From a virus: a stretch of 42,519 bases of DNA. The stretch spans positions 1 to 42,519 of IMG/VR virus record IMGVR_UViG_3300027743_000049, one strand, 5' to 3'. The translations under genes were made by a program, and so were the position numbers. The first letter of the stretch is position 1; the number at the start of each line of letters is the position of its first letter. Below are positions 1 through 6,896 of this stretch, piece by piece. The notes under the pieces are model-generated. The model saw only the letters and a list, made by a program, of their open reading frames with translations. It did not search any database and was not told the origin of the DNA.

Positions 1-101
1 ACACACATACACGTATGACCTGATTACTGAATTTGGCATGTATATGCGGCTTTACGCGACTGATCTGGGTGTAATGTCAGCAATTTGGACAAAAATCCCA
101 C

Positions 102-130
102 TTTTATCCACTTTCTGAACGTGCTATAAT
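102..130 (+). promoter_or_regulatory. Extended -10 promoter for the left-end operon
   Basis: A perfect -10 hexamer TATAAT (125-130) is preceded by TGC, the extended -10 signature. The only candidate -35 at 17-bp spacing is weak (TTTTAT, 102-107), as expected for an extended -10 promoter. The predicted start of transcription, 6-7 nt downstream, lies about 4 nt before the ATG at 141, so the mRNA would be almost leaderless and the CGGAG at 132-136 would be mostly outside the transcript. Positions 1-101 hold no other feature I can support. Confidence 0.6.
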
Positions 131-140
131 CCGGAGTATC

Positions 141-479
141 ATGCAGGTATATGTCATCCCCTGCCAGGCCAAACCCATCTATCAGCTGGAAATCCCTGAT
201 CGCGATGTCGATCGGCAATCTGAGCTGATTCGGGAGGTCGTTGGTGGGCACTTCGAGATCATCTACGCCGCAATTGACGGCGTACTGTTATGGGCCAACG
301 AGGAAGGCAAGTTGTTGGGCCTCCCGCTGAATATGAGGGCTACGGTTCTCGCGGGGCTGGAGACTGGCGGTTTGGTGGGTAACGTCGTGGTGACGGGCCA
401 GCAGGGTCCGAACATTGCCGAGCCGCCGCTGGAGATAGAGGAACATTGGTCAGGCCAAAACGGGCACCAACAAGGATAG
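141..479 (+). CDS. DUF3846-family protein
   Basis: 112 aa. The opening MQVYVI strand, a central IYAAIDGVLLWANEEGK segment, and a NVVVTG strand near the C-terminus match my knowledge of the DUF3846 family, small alpha/beta proteins of phages and plasmids with no established function. The start at 141 places the first beta strand at the N-terminus and lies just below a strong -10 box. It is the first gene of a + strand group; the next gene begins 26 bp later with its own ribosome binding site. Family assignment is from pattern recognition, function unknown. Confidence 0.7.
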   Translation: MQVYVIPCQAKPIYQLEIPDRDVDRQSELIREVVGGHFEIIYAAIDGVLLWANEEGKLLGLPLNMRATVLAGLETGGLVGNVVVTGQQGPNIAEPPLEIEEHWSGQNGHQQG

Positions 480-505
480 ACCAAAAACAACCCATGGAGG
501 GTTAT

Positions 506-1381
506 ATGAAGGTGAAGTTGCTTGTCACTGCGATTGCGCTCACGCTGATGTGGGCGTTCGCAATGGCACTACCAGCGGTGTCGGACGCAGGACAGACCAA
601 GCCGGGGTGCGACTGGAAGTTCGCTCCCAAGGACTGTGACGATGACGGCGACAAGATCGTCGTTGTCGTGGAGCCTCCGGGGGAGAACTGTCCGGCGGGC
701 GGCGTGAAGATCATCGTATTCAAGGGCGACCATGACTACGACTACAAGAAGCCCAGTGAGCACCACAACGTGTTTTACGTCTGCAATGGCGAAGATGGCC
801 AGGATGGCGAAGATGGCACGGACGGCGAGAATGGCACTGGTGTGCAGGTTGCGCCCGAGCCTGCTGGCGAGAACTGCCCCAACGCGGGAGTGGTCGTAAC
901 CCCGGTGGCAGCGGACGGTACTCTGGGCGATCCATTCTATGTCTGTAACGGAGTCGATGGGACTCCAGGTGCGGACGGGCCGACTGGTCCGGCTGGCACC
1001 CAAGGACCACCAGGTGTGACCGGTCCTCAAGGGCCTGCTGGCAGCACTCCGCAGCTGGCCATTTGTACCAGCACACGCATCGCTCGGTGGCGACTCGTTG
1101 TTCGCCGCGCGAACCGTGTGCGCAATTTCCGCGCGTCATTTGAGGGTGTCCGCGCTCCGGTGCAGCGTGGAATCCGTAGTGGACGCCGGGCGTTCAGGGT
1201 CACGGTCGACATGACTGGCCTGCCACGTGGCATGTATGTCGCTCGGGTCCGCTACCGAGTCAGCCGCAACGGTGGCCCGTTTCGTCGCACTACCAAGATC
1301 CACTACTACCGGGCATGCACTGGCAATCCCAAGGGCGGTGGACCGGAAGGGCCGAACACCTTCCAGATCACAACCCTCTAG
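506..1381 (+). CDS. Secreted collagen-like protein with two NC-x-GGV/YVCNG units
   Basis: 291 aa. The ATG at 506 is chosen over upstream in-frame starts because GGAGG (496-500) lies 5 nt before it and it opens a clear signal peptide (MKVK, a hydrophobic core, then AVSDAG). Two copies of a PPGENCPAGGV-type motif each end in FYVCNG; this resembles the DUF7151-type unit of bacterial secreted proteins. They are followed by Gly-rich collagen-like runs (GEDGQDGEDG; GPTGPAGTQGPPG). The last ~90 residues are an Arg-rich domain with a TGLPRGMYVARVRY strand, of the kind seen in Thermoleophilia secreted proteins. Likely exported from the host cell; not an obvious virion part. Function unknown. Confidence 0.8.
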   Translation: MKVKLLVTAIALTLMWAFAMALPAVSDAGQTKPGCDWKFAPKDCDDDGDKIVVVVEPPGENCPAGGVKIIVFKGDHDYDYKKPSEHHNVFYVCNGEDGQDGEDGTDGENGTGVQVAPEPAGENCPNAGVVVTPVAADGTLGDPFYVCNGVDGTPGADGPTGPAGTQGPPGVTGPQGPAGSTPQLAICTSTRIARWRLVVRRANRVRNFRASFEGVRAPVQRGIRSGRRAFRVTVDMTGLPRGMYVARVRYRVSRNGGPFRRTTKIHYYRACTGNPKGGGPEGPNTFQITTL

Positions 1382-1485
1382 TACACCGGAAAAGAATAAT
1401 CCGCAAATAGCGAGATCCACTAGGCATGCCCAATCAGGATGCGGTAGGGTATCGTGTCCAGTTACTACCCCAAAAGGAGGGGTTT

Positions 1486-2013
1486 ATGAAGCGAGTCCTA
1501 GTGGCTCTCGCTTGCTTGCTGTCCCTGTCGTTGGTCGGTGCCGTTGGCACCGCTCAGGCGCAGGAAGATGACCCTGTGCCTCCGGCGTTCGCGCCACCGG
1601 CACCGGCACCGGTGACTGACGCTGACTCGGCGGCGCTGTTTCTGGAGGGCTACGTCGCGGACAACGCGCGTCGCTTCCTCAGGACCGACCGCCGCCGTGT
1701 CCGCGTCATCGACGTGAACGCGACGTGTCTCCAGCATCCCGTGACGCTGACGCGCTATGGCTGCGCGTTCACGCTGCGGGCGCTCGTGATCCAGAGGCGC
1801 CACAACTGGCGCAACTGGGGCCACGGCAGCAAGGCGCGTACCAGCGGCAAGCGTGGCGAGAAGCCGCGCCACCGTGTTCGCATCAGGACGTTCGGTTGCC
1901 TTGGCATCGCGCGCATTGACGCGCCCGCCGCTGGCACGCCGACTGTCCGGATTCCGCTGGCCGATTGCGTGCGTGTCCCGCGCCGCGATCTGGTCGCACC
2001 CGAGCCGGTCTAG
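1486..2013 (+). CDS. Secreted Arg/Cys-containing protein
   Basis: 175 aa. The ATG at 1486 follows a near-perfect AAAGGAGG (1473-1480) at 5-nt spacing and opens a signal peptide (MKRV, hydrophobic core, ending AQAQ). A Pro/Ala linker (PPAFAPPAPAPV) leads into a basic domain with three cysteines (NATCLQH, YGCAF, FGCLG) and a fourth near the end (LADCV), consistent with disulfides in an exported protein. There are no collagen repeats, but the style matches its neighbours. The 104-bp gap upstream (1382-1485) holds the ribosome binding site; I see no convincing promoter there. Function unknown; probably host-derived cargo. Confidence 0.75.
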   Translation: MKRVLVALACLLSLSLVGAVGTAQAQEDDPVPPAFAPPAPAPVTDADSAALFLEGYVADNARRFLRTDRRRVRVIDVNATCLQHPVTLTRYGCAFTLRALVIQRRHNWRNWGHGSKARTSGKRGEKPRHRVRIRTFGCLGIARIDAPAAGTPTVRIPLADCVRVPRRDLVAPEPV

Positions 2014-2016
2014 CAG

Positions 2017-2703
2017 TTGTTGAAGCCCGTGATCGCTCTGACGGCTGCCCTCGTGGTGGCCGTTGGAGCGTGGGGCCTTCCATCCGCCCCGGCGCAAGGC
2101 AGCGACACTGTGACTGTAACCGACGAGCCACCCGGCGAGAATTGTGAGTTCGGGGGCGTGAAGATTACTGTCACCCATGTCGAACCGGAGCCGACTGAAG
2201 AGCCGACTCCTGAGCCGACTGAAGAGCCAACTCCCGATCCCACCGAGGAGCCCACGCCAGACCCGACTGAAACACCGGAGGCTCGGGCTGGTCAGGCGCC
2301 GGAAGTGACGTACGTCTGTAGTGGCCAGCAGGGCGCGCCTGGTGATCCGGGCGACAATGGCGACAACGGCGAAGATGGCCGCGACGGAATGGACGGCCTA
2401 GACGGAATGGACTCCGATCCTGATACGCCCGGAGTCCAAGCTCGGCGCAGCGACAGGTGTGCGACCGCTGGCATCATCCGAGTGAAGGTTCCCAAGCGTT
2501 TCCGCAATGGTGCCCGCGTGAGGGTCACTGCGAACGGTCAGCGATCCAGTCGTCGGCGTGTTCGCAATCGCAAAGTGTCAGCGAACCTTCGTGCTGTCCC
2601 TTGTGGGTATTACCCGGTGCTTGTACAGCGCCGAAATGTGCGGTCCTACGTGACCGTACTGTGGTTGACTCCGCGCCGCGTGGCGCGAGTCTCCGCCAAC
2701 TAG
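2017..2703 (+). CDS. Secreted collagen-like protein with Thr/Glu/Pro repeat
   Basis: 228 aa, starting at TTG 2017 (or the adjacent TTG 2020), three bases after the previous stop and without a visible Shine-Dalgarno, so probably translationally coupled. A signal peptide (KPVIALTAALVVAVGAWG) is followed by a PPGENCEFGGVKI unit like those of the gene at 506. Next come about five EPTEEPTPEPT-type repeats (roughly residues 50-85), a YVCSG motif, a short collagen-like run (GAPGDPGDNGDNGEDG), and an Arg-rich C-terminal domain. Paralogous in layout to the 506 gene. A strong terminator follows directly. Role unknown; surface exposure on the infected cell is my inference. Confidence 0.75.
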   Translation: MLKPVIALTAALVVAVGAWGLPSAPAQGSDTVTVTDEPPGENCEFGGVKITVTHVEPEPTEEPTPEPTEEPTPDPTEEPTPDPTETPEARAGQAPEVTYVCSGQQGAPGDPGDNGDNGEDGRDGMDGLDGMDSDPDTPGVQARRSDRCATAGIIRVKVPKRFRNGARVRVTANGQRSSRRRVRNRKVSANLRAVPCGYYPVLVQRRNVRSYVTVLWLTPRRVARVSAN

Positions 2704-2707
2704 CACT

Positions 2708-2742
2708 TGAGGCTCCGACTTCGTTCCCAGGTCGGAGCCTCA
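2708..2742 (+). terminator. Rho-independent-type terminator hairpin
   Basis: A perfect 12-bp inverted repeat (2708-2719 with 2731-2742, core GAGGCTCCGAC/GTCGGAGCCTC) encloses an 11-nt loop and begins 5 nt after the stop of the collagen-like gene. The T-tract after it is short (TTTGCGTT), typical of GC-rich actinobacterial terminators. It isolates the secreted-protein operon from the packaging genes. Confidence 0.85.
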
Positions 2743-2743
2743 T

Positions 2744-2772
2744 TTGCGTTCCCATTCTGTATCCGGTAGACT
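2744..2772 (+). promoter_or_regulatory. Promoter giving a leaderless mRNA at 2779
   Basis: TTGCGT (2744-2749), a 17-bp spacer and TAGACT (2767-2772, fits the actinobacterial TANNNT -10) are followed by exactly 6 nt and then the ATG at 2779. No Shine-Dalgarno lies upstream of that ATG. The predicted +1 is therefore the A of the start codon. Confidence 0.6.
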
Positions 2773-2778
2773 CCTTGT

Positions 2779-3042
2779 ATGTTTCGACTGCTATTGCTCA
2801 TCGGAGCCATCTACTGGTTCTTTCAAGCCCTTCCGTACATCGCCGGTGCAGGCGTAGCCATCTGGTGGTGTTGGTCCTTGCTCGGCGTATGGGTGGACAA
2901 GCCTATCCCCACAGCGCCCAAAGAACCGGAAATCAGGTTCCTTCCGCGCTACCCAGATATGCCCCAGGAGTGGAACTGGTCGGTCCATCTCTACCTGCTC
3001 GATGAGATCAACTCGTTCGAGCTTGTGCATCGCGCCGCGTAG
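2779..3042 (+). CDS. Small membrane protein
   Basis: 87 aa. The first ~40 residues are strongly hydrophobic (LLLLIGAIYWFF, then IAGAGVAIWWCWSLLGVWV) and form one or two membrane segments. The remaining soluble part (PTAPKEPEIRFLPRYPD) ends in an acidic helix. It stands alone between a terminator and its own promoter and lacks a ribosome binding site, so it is probably translated from a leaderless message. It could be an early or superinfection-type membrane factor, but nothing in the sequence identifies it. Unrecognised family. Confidence 0.6.
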   Translation: MFRLLLLIGAIYWFFQALPYIAGAGVAIWWCWSLLGVWVDKPIPTAPKEPEIRFLPRYPDMPQEWNWSVHLYLLDEINSFELVHRAA

Positions 3043-3134
3043 GCGTATTCAGGCGGGCCGTTACGAAATGAACTGGTGATTATCCTGCAAATCTGGGAAA
3101 TACTAGATTCCAGACTGGCGATCTAACCTGAAAC

Positions 3135-3163
3135 TTGCAGACCACTGAGGGGTGCGCTAGTCT
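3135..3163 (+). promoter_or_regulatory. Promoter giving a leaderless mRNA at 3170 (late module)
   Basis: TTGCAG (3135-3140), a 17-bp spacer and TAGTCT (3158-3163) are followed by 6 nt and the GTG at 3170. The geometry is identical to the promoter at 2744-2772. The purine-rich AGAGGA between -10 and GTG is too close to the start codon to act as a ribosome binding site. It is the last promoter I can see before the packaging and structural genes, so it is a candidate late promoter. Confidence 0.6.
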
Positions 3164-3169
3164 AGAGGA

Positions 3170-3649
3170 GTGCCAGCCCCTGAAAACCGCCGCTCGGCCA
3201 CAATCGCATTGGCGGATAGACATGGGCGGAACGTGGCGCGGGACGCGGAGCCAAACGACCAGTTGCTTCATGTTATCTGGCGTGAGCGGACCAAGGTGGA
3301 CAAGCTGGACAAAATCCTTGGGTCGCTGGCTGAGCGGGCGGGAATTGATCCGACTGGGTCCGGCCTCCGATCCGGCGACCCAGCTTGGGCAGCGGCTATT
3401 CCCGCCACCCGTCCCACGTATGAACTCCAGCAAGCGGAGGAGAAGCTGTTGGCTTCCCACTGCATCCAGTACGTGCGGCTTGGATTCGAGAGTCGTGAAA
3501 TCGTACTCAAGGAACAGATGGCCGACATGTTCCTGTTCGTTATCTCCCGCGCTCTGGAACAGCTGGAACTGACGCCGAGGCAACAGCGCGCAGCCCCCAG
3601 GATCATCGAGGATTGCGTGCTTTCACTAGAGGCACGCAATGAGTCCTAG
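3170..3649 (+). CDS. Putative small terminase subunit
   Basis: 159 aa from GTG 3170. It sits directly upstream of the large terminase, the usual place of the small subunit that recognises phage DNA for packaging. The protein is mostly helical: a basic N-terminus, a central helix (VDKLDKILGSLAER) and a C-terminal helical half (REIVLKEQMADMFLFVISRA, then PRQQRAAPRIIEDC) of the type used for oligomerisation in small terminases. I see no canonical helix-turn-helix. The assignment rests mainly on position. The start is supported by the promoter whose +1 falls on this GTG. Confidence 0.5.
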   Translation: MPAPENRRSATIALADRHGRNVARDAEPNDQLLHVIWRERTKVDKLDKILGSLAERAGIDPTGSGLRSGDPAWAAAIPATRPTYELQQAEEKLLASHCIQYVRLGFESREIVLKEQMADMFLFVISRALEQLELTPRQQRAAPRIIEDCVLSLEARNES

Positions 3650-3713
3650 CGCCCGGTAGCTCCATGGTCCCCGGCGAGCACGCCAAACTTCAGACTCCCA
3701 TAGCGAGGGTGGC

Positions 3714-5237
3714 GTGACGCGTTCTTTGCTCACCACGCCGCCCTCGCGGTCATTTCAGGTTCGGCTTCCTCGCGGCACAGCCCTCTCCGTGCGCCAGGGG
3801 CTGGAGAAGCAGAACGTGAGAAACCGATGGGAGCGCAACCCCACCGGGTGGGTCAGGAGTCGGCTGGGTGAGTTCCTTTGGTCCAAGCAGGTGGAAATCT
3901 GCAACAGCGTCGTGCGTAACAGACGCACCGCTGTCCGCAGCGCGCACGACACCGGGAAGTCTCGTGTCGCTTCCCGCATCGTGGCGTGGTGGTTGGACAC
4001 TCACCCGGTCGGCTCAGCCTTCGCAGTCACGACTGCTCCAACCGCTCCGCAGGTGGAAACGATCCTCTGGCGTGAGATTGGCAACGCGCATCGACGCGGC
4101 CAGCTCAACGGGAGGATCACTGGTGGCTCGATTCCCAAGTGGAAGGTCGGCAATGGTGAGATCATCGCCTATGGCCGCAAGCCTGCTGACCTGAAGTCCG
4201 AGGAAGCCGCCAGCGCAGCTTTCCAGGGCATCCACGCGCGCTACATTCTGATCATCTTGGACGAGGCATGCGGCATCCCTGGTTGGTTGTGGAACTCTGT
4301 CGAGACTCTCGCCACCAACGAGTTCGCGCGTGTACTCGCCATCGGCAATCCGGACAACCCGCAGACCCACTTTGAGAAATGCTTCAAGCCAGGGTCTGGT
4401 TGGGCAAACATCAAGATCAGCGCTTTCGACACTCCGTCCTACACAGGCGAGCCGGTCCCCAAGGGACTGCTGTTCGACCTCATCTCGCAATCCTGGGTGG
4501 AGTCTCGGGCCAAGGACTGGGGCGTGGGCAGCCCGCTCTACACAAGCAAGGTGCTGGCAGAGTTTCCGGAGGTCACCGAGGACACACTCCTGTCGCCCGC
4601 GATGTTGATGCTTGGGCAGGCTCTTGATCTGAGCTATCGTTCCATTGACGATCCCGGACGGTTCGGGCTGGACGTGGCGAGATTTGGTAGCAGCGAGACT
4701 TGTTGCTACCGGTACCGTGGCGGTGCCATCCGTCAAGAGTTCACGCATATGAACCGGGATACCATGTACACCGCAGGGCGCGCGGGTAACGCTATCAACG
4801 AAACCTACGGCGCAGCCCCAATGCGCGTTGATACCGTTGGTGTCGGCGGCGGTGTTCTCGACCGACTCCGTGAACAGAACTTCCCTGTCCAACCGTTCGT
4901 CGCCAACGAGAAGCCGAATGACCCAAAGCGGTTTCACGACAAGCGATCCGAATGTTGGTGGAACTTCCGCCTCAAGTTGGAAGGTGGCGAGATTGATCTC
5001 CCGCCCGATGGTGAGGATGATCGACTCATCGCCCAGCTGGGCTCAATCAGGTTCGAGTATCTGTCGAACGGCAAGATCAAGATTGAGCGGAAAGAGGACA
5101 TGATCGACCGAGGCTTCCCCAGCCCTGACCGAGCCGACGCCGCGATGATGTCAACGGTCGCCGTGGACGAACTGTACATCCCTGAGAAGCGCCCGAATGA
5201 TTCGATCACTGGCGACCTTCTGGAGACAAAGTGGTGA
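3714..5237 (+). CDS. terL: Terminase large subunit
   Basis: 507 aa, GTG start with GAGGGTGG just upstream. It is the packaging motor: an N-terminal ATPase translocates DNA into the prohead and a C-terminal RNase H-fold nuclease cuts the concatemer. Walker A is SAHDTGKS (residues 76-83); Walker B is ILIILDEA (about 178-185 with D183/E184). Nuclease acidic residues are likely D320 (GLDVARFG), D373 (RVDTVGVGG) and D475 (DRADAAMM). The length is normal for the family. GVGGGVLDRL after the second acidic residue is typical of Mu-like/P22-like large terminases. The portal gene follows about 1.7 kb later after a lysin and three small genes. Confidence 0.95.
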   Translation: MTRSLLTTPPSRSFQVRLPRGTALSVRQGLEKQNVRNRWERNPTGWVRSRLGEFLWSKQVEICNSVVRNRRTAVRSAHDTGKSRVASRIVAWWLDTHPVGSAFAVTTAPTAPQVETILWREIGNAHRRGQLNGRITGGSIPKWKVGNGEIIAYGRKPADLKSEEAASAAFQGIHARYILIILDEACGIPGWLWNSVETLATNEFARVLAIGNPDNPQTHFEKCFKPGSGWANIKISAFDTPSYTGEPVPKGLLFDLISQSWVESRAKDWGVGSPLYTSKVLAEFPEVTEDTLLSPAMLMLGQALDLSYRSIDDPGRFGLDVARFGSSETCCYRYRGGAIRQEFTHMNRDTMYTAGRAGNAINETYGAAPMRVDTVGVGGGVLDRLREQNFPVQPFVANEKPNDPKRFHDKRSECWWNFRLKLEGGEIDLPPDGEDDRLIAQLGSIRFEYLSNGKIKIERKEDMIDRGFPSPDRADAAMMSTVAVDELYIPEKRPNDSITGDLLETKW

Positions 5238-5240
5238 CAA

Positions 5241-6341
5241 ATGGCTAGCATGGACGAATGCTGGAAGGATCTTACAGACGCCGAGCAGAACACCTGCGAC
5301 GAGTACAACGGCGGGGTCGCGCTCTCCGACTGGGCTGGCTACGACGACGCGATGGAGAAGCGTCGCAAGGATGCTTGGCACTGGCTCGACGACCAGCTGG
5401 AGAAGATCAGGAACGAGATCAAGACCAGTTCCTCGGACGAGAATCACGACAATCACCGCTACAACAGACGCGACTATCTCAAAGCTGTTGTGGAGGACGG
5501 CTACCGAGAGATCAGGCGCAAGGGTCCCAACTATCCGGCCAACACCAATTGGGACAACGAGAAGGTCTACATCGAGGAGCGTGAATACTACCTCGCGTGG
5601 AACTCAGCGACTGAGGGCCAGAAGCAGCGCAAGTTGGATAACCTTCACTGGCTTGAAGATCGCCGTCAGTACGTGTGGAGGCAGGCTGAGGGCAAGATCG
5701 AGACAGATGCCGGACCAGGCTGGGACAAGAAGAACAGAAAGCAGAGGTATGAGAACCTCTGCATCGCCACGCACTACGGCTCAGCCTATGAGGAGTGGGA
5801 TAAGACCCACGACGGGGCAGGCAATCCCATCGACAGCAGCAGCTGGCGAGATAAGGTCGGTAAATGGCAAGAGAATCACTTGGGCATTACGGAGAGCCCA
5901 TCGGGATCGAACTGCGACAGTCGCTCAGACGGAATCCGAACCAGCCAGGATGGATGCGCAAATGGCACCTGGCTTCGCAACCAACCATGGTGCGGGTGCT
6001 GGGCATGGAGCGGCCTCTATGCGGCAGGTCTGGTGAAGAAGGGCGACTCGTGGATGGCGTCCGTCGCCTCCATTGAGGACTACGCCAAGCAGAAGAAGGG
6101 GCCATTCAAGGGTTGGACGACTGATGGCTCCAAGGCCAAGAAGGGTGACCTGGTTGTGCTGTTCGGGCGAGGGCAGCATGTCGGAACAGTCCGCTCAGTG
6201 GACTCCAACTACTGTTACACCTGGGAGGGGAATACGTCATCCAGCTCGGGCGGCTCACAATCGAATGGGGGCGGCTCCTACAAGAGATCACGCAGTCGCT
6301 CCGGGGAAACATACGGCTACGCTCTGGTGGAGGGCAACTGA
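5241..6341 (+). CDS. CHAP-domain peptidoglycan hydrolase (endolysin candidate)
   Basis: 366 aa. The C-terminal third is a CHAP-like cysteine peptidase/amidase domain: QPWCGCWAWSGLYAAG (nucleophile C251 or C253), KKGDLVVLFGRGQHVGTV (H313) and a polar residue in YTWEGNT (about N331). CHAP enzymes cut peptide or amide bonds in peptidoglycan. The first ~220 residues are charged and helical (WHWLDDQLEKIRNEIK) with no domain I recognise; they may bind the cell wall or the virion. There is no signal peptide. It lies between terminase and portal, so it could be the lysis endolysin or a virion-associated hydrolase. No convincing holin adjoins it, although two very small membrane proteins lie at 8633-8880. 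Confidence 0.75.
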   Translation: MASMDECWKDLTDAEQNTCDEYNGGVALSDWAGYDDAMEKRRKDAWHWLDDQLEKIRNEIKTSSSDENHDNHRYNRRDYLKAVVEDGYREIRRKGPNYPANTNWDNEKVYIEEREYYLAWNSATEGQKQRKLDNLHWLEDRRQYVWRQAEGKIETDAGPGWDKKNRKQRYENLCIATHYGSAYEEWDKTHDGAGNPIDSSSWRDKVGKWQENHLGITESPSGSNCDSRSDGIRTSQDGCANGTWLRNQPWCGCWAWSGLYAAGLVKKGDSWMASVASIEDYAKQKKGPFKGWTTDGSKAKKGDLVVLFGRGQHVGTVRSVDSNYCYTWEGNTSSSSGGSQSNGGGSYKRSRSRSGETYGYALVEGN

Positions 6342-6511
6342 TGACTACTCTCGGTGAGCCTGGCAGCGACGACCTGATTGACGACGAGGTCATGGACCGG
6401 ATCATGAAGGTCGAGTTGGACGACGAGGCGGAACAGAAGGCTGACGCGACAGAGTTCGAGGAATGGCGCGAAGCCCACAGTGCGGAATTGGAGCACACCA
6501 ATGCCGAGTAA
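6341..6511 (+). CDS. Small acidic protein
   Basis: 56 aa, MTTLGEPG to ELEHTNAE. The ATG overlaps the lysin stop (TGATG), indicating translational coupling. It is rich in Asp/Glu and predicted helical (DDEVMDRIMKVELDDEAEQK). I recognise no family. Its place in an unbroken chain of overlapping starts and stops is the main support that it is real. Confidence 0.55.
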   Translation: MTTLGEPGSDDLIDDEVMDRIMKVELDDEAEQKADATEFEEWREAHSAELEHTNAE

Positions 6512-6668
6512 ACACTTCAAGTGCATCGTCTGTGGCACCGAGGCGAACATCGACGCTGAGGAAATCGCGCCTGACGTCATTACATGGCCGATTGTCTTCT
6601 GTGGGAAGTGCCCGAGCCACCCCAAAATGTTAGCAAACAACACGAGTGAGGTATCAACACATGCCTGA
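6501..6668 (+). CDS. Small zinc-ribbon protein
   Basis: 55 aa. Two CxxC pairs (C8-IV-C11 and C34-GK-C37) form a plausible zinc ribbon. ATG 6501 is preferred to GTG 6480 because GGAG (6490-6493) lies 7 nt upstream and the protein then starts just before the first CxxC. It overlaps its upstream neighbour by 11 nt and its downstream neighbour by 8 nt, as expected in a dense operon. A DNA- or protein-binding role is possible but unproven. Confidence 0.6.
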   Translation: MPSKHFKCIVCGTEANIDAEEIAPDVITWPIVFCGKCPSHPKMLANNTSEVSTHA

Positions 6669-6894
6669 GACAAAGCCTGGCGACGACCAGCCCGAGGAAG
6701 GCTCTGAGATTCCCGTCCAGGGCGAGGAGCAGGAGACAGAGGAAGGCTCTGACGAGCCGACCGACGAGTCCATCGCCCGCGACGAGGAGGCTCAGGAGAA
6801 GGCTGATGCCATCCCTCCTCACGCAAGGGAGGGGCTGGACCCTACCGCTTTCAGCGACGACTCCGAGGATGATGAAGAGGAGGAGGCCAAGTAG
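6661..6894 (+). CDS. Highly acidic small protein
   Basis: 77 aa, dominated by Glu/Asp (EEQETEEGSDEPTDES, then DDSEDDEEEEAK) and probably disordered. The start at ATG 6661 follows GTGAGG at suitable spacing; an in-frame GTG at 6646 is less likely. It lies directly before the portal gene with a 2-nt gap. Acidic disordered proteins near portal genes sometimes mimic DNA or act in assembly, but nothing here settles that. Confidence 0.55.
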   Translation: MPETKPGDDQPEEGSEIPVQGEEQETEEGSDEPTDESIARDEEAQEKADAIPPHAREGLDPTAFSDDSEDDEEEEAK

Positions 6895-6896
6895 CA

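Noticed and set aside
446-505. Upstream start for the first collagen-like protein
   Set aside because: It would precede the signal peptide with a charged, unrelated stretch overlapping the DUF3846 gene; ATG 506 has GGAGG at correct spacing.
1382-1485. Promoter with TAGGGT (1445-1450) before the second secreted protein
   Set aside because: No acceptable -35 at 16-18 bp spacing; read-through from the left-end promoter explains expression.
3043-3134. Possible terminator or operator from the short inverted repeat CTGGGAA/ATTCCAG near 3103-3122
   Set aside because: The stem is about 6 bp with a G-T pair and no T-tract; it is too weak to call.
4014-4937. 307-aa - strand frame opposite the large terminase
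   Set aside because: Antisense shadow; the + strand frame has full terminase motifs.
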